Source: Myxococcus sp. RHSTA-1-4
Lineage (GTDB): Bacteria; Myxococcota; Myxococcia; Myxococcales; Myxococcaceae
NCBI RefSeq assembly: GCF_020037125.1
Contig: NZ_JAIQDG010000037.1
Location: forward strand, 44,472 to 108,471
Length of the DNA stretch: 64,000 nt
Direction of reading: 5' to 3'
Of this stretch, positions 34,356 through 41,304 are shown piece after piece. Each line of letters starts with the position of its first letter. The stretch's first letter is position 1. The notes beneath the pieces are model-generated. The model saw nothing but the letters and a program-made list of their open reading frames with translations. It did no database searches and was not told where the DNA came from. The position numbers and the translations under genes were made by a program.

Positions 34356-35474
34356 GTGGGTGATTCACGGCGGTGGTCGAATTTCGTTTTCGCGGGGCTC
34401 TTCGCCCTGGCGTTGATTCTGTTCTCCAGGATTCTGCTGCCGTTCCTGATGCCGGTGTTGCTCGGCGGCTTCCTGGTGGTGTTGTTCCTGCCGGTGCAGG
34501 ACTACCTGTGCCAGAAGCTGCGGGGCCGCAAGTCCCTCGCCGCCGGGCTGTCCACCCTCACCGTGTTCCTGCTCATCCTGGCGCCGCTGGCGCTGGTGGG
34601 GTGGATGGTGGCGCGCGAGCTGCTCCAGTTCGTGGGGCAGGCGCAGGACCTGCTGGAGCAGGTGGACCTGCGTCACCAGTTCGCCTCCAGCCTGCCTCGG
34701 GGCGTGAGCCGCTACATCCGGTTGGAGCCGGAGAGCGCGGAGACGGAGCGCGCGCTGATGACCGCGGTGACGGGCGGGGCGGCGCTGCTCAAGGACGTGG
34801 TGAGCGCGGGCGCCGAGCTGGTCATCAACATGTTCCTGATGATCGTGGCCATGTACTACTTCTTCCTGGACGGCCGGCGGCTGGTGTCCGAGGTGATGCA
34901 GCTCATCCCCCTGGACAAGCGCTACTTCGAGGCCTTCGCGCGCGAGTTCACCGACGTCGCGTATGCGATTGTCTATGGCAACACCGTCACGGCGCTCATC
35001 CAGGGCGCGGTGGGCTTCGCGGGGCTGCTCATCGCCGGGGTGCCGCATGCGGGGGTGTGGGGCGCGGCCATGGTGCTGGTGGCGCTGGTGCCGGTGGGCG
35101 GCACGGCCATGGTGTGGGGGCCCATCGGCGTGGTGCTCATCGCCGCGAACAAGGTGACGGAGGGCGTGTTCCTGCTGTCGTGGGGGGCCTTCCTGGTGGG
35201 CAGCATCGACAACTTCATCCGGCCGAAGCTGTGCGGGGCGCGCATGGCGTTGCATCCGCTGCTCGTCTTCCTGTCCATGTTCGGCGGGCTGGCGGTGTTC
35301 GGGATGATGGGGCTGCTGGTGGGCCCGCTCATCGCCTCCATCTTCATGGCCATGGTGCGCATCTACCGGCGTGACTTCCTGGGCATCGGCCGCGCGGAGC
35401 ACCTGGCGGCCACCGAGGCCCCCGTGCCGGTAGGCGCGGCGTCCATGGGGGCTCCGGCGCCGCTGAATGCCTGA
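34356..35474 (+). CDS. AI-2E family (PerM-like) transporter
   Basis: 372 aa integral membrane protein with about seven to eight helices (FAGLFALALILFSRILLPFL, LLGGFLVVLFLP, AELVINMFLMIVAMYYFFLD). Family motifs include YAIVYGNTVTALIQGAVGF, VPVGGTAMVWGPIGVVLI and VGSIDNFIRPKLCGARMALH. These permeases export small molecules or act as Na/H-type antiporters; the cargo is not predictable. The GTG start follows a G-rich ribosome site. Confidence 0.85.
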   Translation: MGDSRRWSNFVFAGLFALALILFSRILLPFLMPVLLGGFLVVLFLPVQDYLCQKLRGRKSLAAGLSTLTVFLLILAPLALVGWMVARELLQFVGQAQDLLEQVDLRHQFASSLPRGVSRYIRLEPESAETERALMTAVTGGAALLKDVVSAGAELVINMFLMIVAMYYFFLDGRRLVSEVMQLIPLDKRYFEAFAREFTDVAYAIVYGNTVTALIQGAVGFAGLLIAGVPHAGVWGAAMVLVALVPVGGTAMVWGPIGVVLIAANKVTEGVFLLSWGAFLVGSIDNFIRPKLCGARMALHPLLVFLSMFGGLAVFGMMGLLVGPLIASIFMAMVRIYRRDFLGIGRAEHLAATEAPVPVGAASMGAPAPLNA

Positions 35475-35508
35475 GGGCCGGGCTTCCGGCCGCGAGCCTG
35501 GACATCGC

Positions 35509-35535
35509 CAGCGGGGTGGGTGAACCTCCCCGCTG
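35509..35535 (+). promoter_or_regulatory. Hairpin abutting a start codon
   Basis: A perfect 8-bp stem, CAGCGGGG with CCCCGCTG, 11-base loop, ends one base before ATG 35537. The G-rich stretch that could serve as ribosome site (35513-35520) lies in the left arm and loop. Confidence 0.55.
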
Positions 35536-35536
35536 A

Positions 35537-36574
35537 ATGATGAACACCCGACACACGGTGGCCCGCTGGGGCATGTTGGTTGCCCTGGCGGTGGTGCTGG
35601 CTTTCCCGGCGTCCGCGGCGGTCGTGAAGCGGCCGGAGGACGGTCCGGCGCCGATGCAGGAGGACCCCGAGTCGCACACCACGACGGAGCCACTCCTGGA
35701 GGTGGAGCTGGACACGGGCTCCGGGGGCACGGTGGGTGACGAGCCGTCGCGCCCGCCGCTGGCGCGGCTGTTCCTGGGTGGCACGACGACGTGGCGGCGG
35801 TACTGCGCGCGTCCCGGGGTGAAGTCCTGCGGCGAGTTCGACCGGAAGCCGGAGGATGAGCAGCTCGGGGACACGGTGGACTACTCCTCGTCGGTGCCGT
35901 ACCTGGGCGTGTCCGCGGAGCTGGAGCTGCTGCCGCTGGCGCGCAGGACGTCCGCGGTGCGGGGGCTGGGCCTGGTGCTGGGATACCGGCGCGGGTACTC
36001 GTCCACGGACGTGACGCTGGTGGGGGAGGCCGGGCAGTCCGTGACGCGCGAGGTGGTGGCGACGGACTCGGTGCTCACGGCGCAGGCGCTGTACCGCTAC
36101 TTCTTCGGCCGGGGCGAGTCGCGGCAGTTGCTGGGCTACGCGGGGCTTCGCGCGGGCCTGCTCACCCGGTCCTTCGACGTGGACGAGTCCGCGCAGAGCC
36201 CGCTCACGGGCACGCACCGCATGTTCCCCGCGGTGGGCCTGGAGGTGTCCGTGCCGCTGGTGCGCGCGGTGCGGCTGGAGGGCGCGGGGCAGGTGTTCAT
36301 CCGCCCGGAGCCGGGGAAGGGCTTCGACGACGAGGGTGGGGCGCTGGACCTGGAGGTCAGCGACTACGGCACGTCGGTGTCCAGCTTTGGCTGGGAGGCG
36401 GAGCTGGGCGTGGCGGGCGAGGTGTGGGGGCCGTTCGGCTACTCCTTGCGCTTCCGCCTGTCGCGCTACCAGGACACCTTCTCCGGCGCCGGCACCCGGA
36501 CGGGCTGGGAGGCCGGGGGCGTGGCGGAGGAGACCTACTCCAGCCTGCACTGGGGCATCACCGCGTCGTACTGA
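35537..36574 (+). CDS. Outer-membrane beta-barrel-like protein
   Basis: 345 aa. Signal peptide (RWGMLVALAVVLAFPASA, cleaved at about residue 27), then an acidic linker, then repeated amphipathic strands (LGVSAELELLPLARRTSAVR, GLGLVLGYRRGYSSTDVTLV, LLGYAGLRAGLLTRSFDVDE). It ends YSSLHWGITASY, a barrel-type aromatic terminus. No family name can be given. It starts 62 bases after the transporter and may be co-transcribed. Confidence 0.75.
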   Translation: MMNTRHTVARWGMLVALAVVLAFPASAAVVKRPEDGPAPMQEDPESHTTTEPLLEVELDTGSGGTVGDEPSRPPLARLFLGGTTTWRRYCARPGVKSCGEFDRKPEDEQLGDTVDYSSSVPYLGVSAELELLPLARRTSAVRGLGLVLGYRRGYSSTDVTLVGEAGQSVTREVVATDSVLTAQALYRYFFGRGESRQLLGYAGLRAGLLTRSFDVDESAQSPLTGTHRMFPAVGLEVSVPLVRAVRLEGAGQVFIRPEPGKGFDDEGGALDLEVSDYGTSVSSFGWEAELGVAGEVWGPFGYSLRFRLSRYQDTFSGAGTRTGWEAGGVAEETYSSLHWGITASY

Positions 36575-36630
36575 GCACGGCGTCCGGAGGCTTCGCGACG
36601 GCGGGCCTTCACGGGCGTAGGGTGTGGTTC

Positions 36631-37140
36631 ATGAGCACGCACCCGAGTCCCCAGGAACTGCGGAGGAAGTGGAAGGCGGCGAACGCGGAGCCGGTGGAGG
36701 ACTCCCGCCGGCTCGACGCCTACCGGGAGGTGGCGGAAGCCTGCCCCGCCTTCGTTCCGAACCTGCTGGCCATGAGCCGGACGGTGTTGCTCGGCCGGGA
36801 GGCCGTGGCCGAGCCCGAGGCCCGGCTCGCGGAGGCCGAGCGCGCGCTGCGCACCGCGGTGGATGTGTCCGCCGGAGCCCCGGAGCCGCTCATCGAGCTG
36901 GGCCGCTTCCTCGCCACTGTCCGGCATGCGCCCGTCGAGGCGGAAGGCGCGTTCTCCTCCGCGGCCAGCGCGGCGCTCTCGCTGCTGGAGGAGGCGTGGG
37001 CGGGGTGGATCCACGCGCTCGGTGAGCAGGACAAGCTGGATGCCGCGCTGGAGGTGGCCGACCAGGCGCGGCGCATCCTGCCGGACTCCGCCGCGATCAG
37101 CAGGGCGGTGGAGGCTGCCCAGCGGCGCGCCACCCGCTGA
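36631..37140 (+). CDS. TPR-like helical protein
   Basis: 169 aa, no signal peptide. Helical repeats with TPR-like spacing (AEPEARLAEAERALRTAVDV, APEPLIELGRFLATVRHAPV, EAWAGWIHALGEQDKLDAAL, EVADQARRILPD). Likely a cytosolic protein-protein interaction module. ATG 36631 is the first start in a position free of the preceding gene. Function unknown. Confidence 0.65.
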   Translation: MSTHPSPQELRRKWKAANAEPVEDSRRLDAYREVAEACPAFVPNLLAMSRTVLLGREAVAEPEARLAEAERALRTAVDVSAGAPEPLIELGRFLATVRHAPVEAEGAFSSAASAALSLLEEAWAGWIHALGEQDKLDAALEVADQARRILPDSAAISRAVEAAQRRATR

Positions 37141-37311
37141 GACGCGGGCCCGGTGCAGGGCCAGCCCGAGCACCGCGAAAAGGTTCTGCATCCCTCATCG
37201 ACGAGCCGTGGGCGCCCGAGGCGGGGGACCGCCCCAAGAGGCGCAGGAGGGTTGAGTTCGCCCCAGGGGGTCGATTAGACGACAGTACCCCTGTTGGGTA
37301 CTGGAGGAACC

Positions 37312-37584
37312 TTGAGAAAGTCGCTGAGCATTATTGCGGTCGCGTTGTTGGGCACTCTGGCGTGTGGCGGTGACGATGGGCCGGAGCAGAGCGCCGAGTG
37401 CAAGAAGTACGTGGCCTGCGTCAACGCGACGATGCCTGAGATCAGGGCCACCGTCGATGCAGCGTACGGCGCCGACGGGACCTGCTGGCAGACCGACGAC
37501 AGCGCCAGGCTGTGCACCGCCTATTGCACCGACGGCCTGACGCAGATCCGGGGGAGGCACCCCGACGAGTCCGCCTGCCGGTAG
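37312..37584 (+). CDS. Small cysteine-rich lipoprotein
   Basis: 90 aa from TTG 37312, preceded by GGAGGA at short spacing; TTG 37294 is the alternative. Lipoprotein signal IIAVALLGTLAC with the Cys at about residue 18 followed by GGDDG. The mature part holds six further Cys (CKKYVACVN, CWQTDDSARLCTAYC, SAC), presumably in disulfides. This is a common style of small myxobacterial envelope lipoprotein; its function is unknown. Confidence 0.65.
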   Translation: MRKSLSIIAVALLGTLACGGDDGPEQSAECKKYVACVNATMPEIRATVDAAYGADGTCWQTDDSARLCTAYCTDGLTQIRGRHPDESACR

Positions 37585-37624
37585 GCCGGAAGCGCGCGCC
37601 CCCGAGCCGCGCGAGGCCGTTCAG

Positions 37625-37709
37625 GGTGAAAAGCCGGTAAATAGTAGAAGCCGGATATACCGTTTCACCTGGAAAATCGTGTAGGGGTCCACCCGAAAGG
37701 GAGGACCCC
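37625..37709 (+). promoter_or_regulatory. Structured leader sequestering the ribosome site of the 37710 gene
   Basis: Two stems. The first pairs GGTGAAA (37625) with TTTCACC and CGGTA with TACCG, 12 bp with a 3-base bulge. The second, 37684-37709, pairs GGGGTCC with GGACCCC and CCC with GGG, capped by a GAAA tetraloop and interrupted by one A-A mismatch. It ends directly at ATG 37710 and contains the GGGAGG ribosome site within its 3' half. Confidence 0.7.
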
Positions 37710-38780
37710 ATGCTTTCCGTTCGCCGTCATCCTCATGGCGCCCTGGCGCGCGCCATCGTCCCGGTTGTCGTGCTGTTGCTCTCCGCCTGCGGGCCGGAGT
37801 CGCTGGAAGATGACCCCTTCGGTGATTCCAGCTGGGCGCTCGCGGGAGGCCCCGAGTCGACCGCGTTCCGGGCGGCGCTCGCGAAGCGCTGGGCGCCCAT
37901 CCACTATCAGGACGTGGACGTGACGGGCACGCATTCGCTCTCGGGCCGTGCGGACTACATCTCCCGGGTCGACTTCGATGGGGACTGGAGCGGGACGAAC
38001 AACTGGGACAACACCGCGTCGAGGGTGCTGACCGCGCATGCGTACCACTCGCTGGTGGAGACGAGCACGCACTGGTACCTCATCTACACGTTCTTCCACC
38101 CGCGCGACTGGGCGGACAACATCTTCGACTCGGAGCACGAGAACGACGCCGAAGGGGTGCTGCTCATCGTGAGGCGCGACGGCAGCGAGTACGGCGCGCT
38201 CGACGGCGCGGTGACGGTCGCGCACAAGGACTTCTTCTCGTTCGTTCCGGATGGCAGTCCGCTCGTTGCGGGCGCGGAGAACATCGACGGCAAGCTGTCG
38301 TATGCGAGCTTCGAGGGAGTGCTTCACCCCATCACGGCACAGGAGGCCAAGGGGCACGGGCTCAAGGCGTGGCCGGCGTATGACATCGTTGGTGACGGAG
38401 TGAAGTATTTCCCCTCGCTGACCCTGGCCGAGGAGCCCTCGTCGGCCACGGATTCCGACGTGCGCTACAAGCTGCTCGACATCTACGGTTCTGAAGGGTT
38501 GTGGCCGCGCCGGAGCCTCGGCGAGCTCTTCGCGTCCGACGGCACGTTCCGGGGGGACACGAGTGGGGGCTGTGGTCTCGTGGCGGGGCAGTGCTCCACG
38601 AACTCGGCGAATGCGCCGTGGGGCTGGGATGACCAGAACGACGGGTCCATCCTGCGCGGCGAGCTCGCCAAGGACCCGGCGAAGCTCGTGGCGTACTACT
38701 TCAGCCCGTCCGCGCAGTTCTCGACGACGTACACGTTCAATCCCTACAAGGGCATTGGCGGGGACCCGAACACGCCCTGA
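37710..38780 (+). CDS. Secreted lipoprotein, Vps62/NPP1-like fold suspected
   Basis: 356 aa. Lipoprotein signal (IVPVVVLLLSAC, Cys at about residue 27). The body has WAPIHYQDVD, DYISRVDFDGDWSGTNNWDN, AYHSLVETSTHWYLIYTFFH and HENDAEGVLLIVRRDGS. These resemble the Vps62/NPP1-like group of secreted proteins, known from fungi and bacteria; the resemblance is from memory, not a search. A single pair of Cys near WGW(D) may be a disulfide. No catalytic role can be assigned. Confidence 0.75.
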   Translation: MLSVRRHPHGALARAIVPVVVLLLSACGPESLEDDPFGDSSWALAGGPESTAFRAALAKRWAPIHYQDVDVTGTHSLSGRADYISRVDFDGDWSGTNNWDNTASRVLTAHAYHSLVETSTHWYLIYTFFHPRDWADNIFDSEHENDAEGVLLIVRRDGSEYGALDGAVTVAHKDFFSFVPDGSPLVAGAENIDGKLSYASFEGVLHPITAQEAKGHGLKAWPAYDIVGDGVKYFPSLTLAEEPSSATDSDVRYKLLDIYGSEGLWPRRSLGELFASDGTFRGDTSGGCGLVAGQCSTNSANAPWGWDDQNDGSILRGELAKDPAKLVAYYFSPSAQFSTTYTFNPYKGIGGDPNTP

Positions 38781-38790
38781 CACGGGATGC

Positions 38791-39591
38791 CTACAGGCCT
38801 GGCGTGGGCTGCTCTCGCGCCAGTTCCCAGACCGGCCGAAGCGCGGCGGCAACCGCGCTCACCACGTCGGCCAGTGCCTCGGGCCGGCCCTCGGGATGGC
38901 TGGCCCGGTAGCGAGCCCACTTCTCGTTGCTCCACGGACTCCGGCCGAACTCACCCTCCATCAGCCGCGTCATCAACTCCAGCGAATCACCGCGCGAGTC
39001 GAATGCCAGCCGCAGCGCCCGGGGCAGCAATGCCGCGTCCAGCGGTGCGTACCGGGTGAGCAGATACACGTCGAACAAGTCCTTGGGACGGAAGCGGCCC
39101 TTCCCGCGCTCGAACAGGCCGTGCACCTTCCAGCCCAGCAGTGTCTCCGGACGGCACGCCAGCACCCGCGCCACACCGCCCTCGCCGACGCCGTACTCCG
39201 TCCACGCCGGCCCCGGCTCCATCGGGTCGCCGAAGCCCGTGTCGATGCGCAGCTCGAATGTGCCCTCCACCCCGGGCAGCCGTGTCTCCACGAAGACCCG
39301 CACGCCCGGGAACGCCGTCTCCGCCCAGATGACCTCGGACCTCAGCGCGCCAAAGGAGAACCCGTCCTCCACCTCGACACGGAGCACGGACTCCAGCCGC
39401 CTCACGGTGTCCGCCGCGTCGAACGGGAACCTCGCGAGGAAGTCCAGGTCCTCCACCGGCCGGGGCACCGGGCCGCTCCACCGCCGCATCATCAGCCCGC
39501 CCCGAAGGACGAGCGCCTCCACCTCCGACGACCGCGCGAGGCGGCGCAGCACCGCCGCCCCGGCGCGGAGTGGCAACTCATGCGCGCTCAC
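38791..39591 (-). CDS. AbiEii/MenT-like nucleotidyltransferase
   Basis: 266 aa. The motif LVLRGGLMMRRW followed by RPVEDLDFLARF is the GG...DxD nucleotidyltransferase core of the AbiEii/AbiGii toxin family (about residues 20-55); the C-terminus has LLGWKVHGLFERGKGRFRPK and DLFDVYLLTRY. Some members add nucleotides to tRNA 3' ends and block translation. GTG 39591 overlaps the preceding stop by 4 bases (GTGA), fixing the start. It is the last gene of a three-gene operon with an RNA ligase. No AbiEi antitoxin-like gene is adjacent. Confidence 0.8.
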   Translation of the reverse strand: MSAHELPLRAGAAVLRRLARSSEVEALVLRGGLMMRRWSGPVPRPVEDLDFLARFPFDAADTVRRLESVLRVEVEDGFSFGALRSEVIWAETAFPGVRVFVETRLPGVEGTFELRIDTGFGDPMEPGPAWTEYGVGEGGVARVLACRPETLLGWKVHGLFERGKGRFRPKDLFDVYLLTRYAPLDAALLPRALRLAFDSRGDSLELMTRLMEGEFGRSPWSNEKWARYRASHPEGRPEALADVVSAVAAALRPVWELAREQPTPGL

Positions 39592-40292
39592 TTCGAATCC
39601 CCCAGCCAACCCCGGTCCAGCCCGTGGTTGGAGTCGTACACCGTCCACTCCCGCAGCCGATGCGTCAGCGTCAGCCCCGTCCCCGCCAGGTCCTCCAGCA
39701 GCGCCGTGAAGCGCGCCTCCGCGTTCGCACGGCCCAGGCCGTACACCCGCAGCGTGACGAACCGCTCGGAGGCACCGTCCTCCCGCACCTTCCGCGCGTT
39801 GCGAGACAGGTGCGCTCCATGTTTCTCGCACCGGCTCCGCAGCCCCTCCACGTCAGACACGCCCGCGGGCAGCAGCACCTTCACATGGAACTCGAAGTAG
39901 TTCGCCGGCTGGGCCCGCGCCGCCGCGTCGTCCTCGGGAATGTCCCGGTTCTTCCCCAGGGCCTCCAGCTTCATGCGCGTCACGTCGAAGCCCTCGGCCG
40001 CCAGGGTACGGGCCATGGCCTGCACCTCCTCGCGCGCCTGGCGGAGCGTGCCGTGGTGGTACGAGGCCGTCATGGGCTGGAAGGGCTCCTCGCCCCGGCC
40101 CAGCTCGATGAAGATGCACTTCACCGCCGCCGCGTCGCAGAACGCGCGGAAGCGCCGCAGGTCCTCCTCCGAGCGCGCGGACACGGTGATGTGTGCCTCG
40201 AACGCGCCACCCTGGCCCTGTGCCCGCACGCGGTCCGCCAGCACCTCGTCGGCCTTGTATTGATTCCCGGTGACGAAGAACGCGCGTGTCAC
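39588..40292 (-). CDS. Unknown protein between RNA ligase and AbiEii-like gene
   Basis: 234 aa. GTG 40292 is fixed by GGGAG 8 bases upstream and by its position 11 bases after the ligase stop. It opens VTRAFFVTGNQYKADEV. Two segments look like related halves: FEAHITVSARSEEDLRRF (about 34-51) and FEFHVKVLLPAGVSDVEGL (about 128-146). H-x-T at the first site, with His-x-Lys at the second, recalls the 2H phosphoesterase pattern, but the second motif is degenerate, so this is only a suspicion. Family not recognised. Confidence 0.6.
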   Translation of the reverse strand: MTRAFFVTGNQYKADEVLADRVRAQGQGGAFEAHITVSARSEEDLRRFRAFCDAAAVKCIFIELGRGEEPFQPMTASYHHGTLRQAREEVQAMARTLAAEGFDVTRMKLEALGKNRDIPEDDAAARAQPANYFEFHVKVLLPAGVSDVEGLRSRCEKHGAHLSRNARKVREDGASERFVTLRVYGLGRANAEARFTALLEDLAGTGLTLTHRLREWTVYDSNHGLDRGWLGDSK

Positions 40293-40303
40293 GGCTGCAC
40301 TCC

Positions 40304-41050
40304 CTACGGCTGCGGCGCCTCGGGGCGCCAGTTCCACACGGCGGCCCGTCCCGTGTTCTCCGGTAGGAGGCTGCCATCCACCTTGTCCGGCCGTACATAC
40401 TTGGCGAGCAACTCCACCCTGACACCCGCGTCCTCCCGCCGCTCCAGCCGCCAGACGGCCCCCTCCACCGGGTCCACCGCCCCATGGAAGCCGCCCGACT
40501 GGAGACGTTCCATGGCCGCCTCGATTCCCAGCGGCCCTCCCTCGTGAATCCGCCCGGGTGTCACGAAGCCACCGGCCCCGACGCGCTCGGTGACGGCGTG
40601 CCACGGGAGCCGCTCACCGTCGCGCATCAGGTCGAAGGCGACGAAGGGCTCATGCGGCAGCACGTACCGGGTGCCATGCGCCAGGGCGAGCCACTCACCG
40701 ACGAGCCGCTCTCCCGGCTGGAGTACGGCGAGGAAGCGCTCCACGTTCCCGGCAACCCAGGCCGCCCAGAGCCGGCGTGAGTCATTGGGGGACTGCGCGG
40801 CCAGCCGCCCCTCCCGGCCCAGGGCCAGCACCGAGTCCCCCACGCGCGCCGCGGCCACACACGAGCCGTCGAGCTTCTCCAGCACCACGACGTGGTCTCT
40901 CGCGTCGCGGGTCCGCTCCGTGCAGACTCGCGCCAGGGCGGGGGACAGGTGGCGATCCGCCGGCCCGGTGCGCGAACCCGGAAGGTGGGGAATGGAGCCG
41001 TAGGCTTTTCGGCCCAGCGGACGGAAATCCGGTTCGGGGCGGGGTTGCAC
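40304..41050 (-). CDS. RNA ligase family protein (T4 Rnl2-like nucleotidyltransferase)
   Basis: 248 aa. Motif I is EKLDGS with the lysine to be adenylylated at Lys59. Motif III-like FVAFDL, motif IV EGAVWRLE and motif V LLAKYVRPDK follow in the right order. GEWLALAHG before motif III is also typical. Such enzymes join RNA ends using ATP. The GTG start at 41050 has no strong ribosome site. It heads a leftward operon with the two genes after it and is divergent from the secreted EEP protein at 41305. Confidence 0.82.
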   Translation of the reverse strand: MQPRPEPDFRPLGRKAYGSIPHLPGSRTGPADRHLSPALARVCTERTRDARDHVVVLEKLDGSCVAAARVGDSVLALGREGRLAAQSPNDSRRLWAAWVAGNVERFLAVLQPGERLVGEWLALAHGTRYVLPHEPFVAFDLMRDGERLPWHAVTERVGAGGFVTPGRIHEGGPLGIEAAMERLQSGGFHGAVDPVEGAVWRLERREDAGVRVELLAKYVRPDKVDGSLLPENTGRAAVWNWRPEAPQP

Positions 41051-41230
41051 CGCGCGAAGGTAGCACCGATGCCGGGCCCCCGGGACGGGCGCTCACTCCA
41101 GGGATGACCAGAAGCTCTGAGGGCTGAGACTGCGGTCGCCGCCCACCCGTGAGTCCGTTGAAACCATGCGGTGGTGTGCACTCACGGGCGTTTCATTCTC
41201 GTGAAGTAGTGAACTCCGAATACCTGCAAG

Positions 41231-41275
41231 AGTCCTGGCGGCACGACGGTCCAGTGAAACAGGACTGCGCCGTCG
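41231..41275 (+). promoter_or_regulatory. Possible pseudoknot in the leader of the 41305 gene
   Basis: AGTCCTG (41231) can pair with CAGGACT (41260) and CGACGG (41244) with CCGTCG (41270). The two perfect stems (7 and 6 bp) interlock as in an H-type pseudoknot, about 30 bases before the start codon. Whether this region is transcribed with the gene is not shown. Confidence 0.35.
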
Positions 41276-41304
41276 ATGCATCTCCCCTCAGCGAGGACAC
41301 ATTC

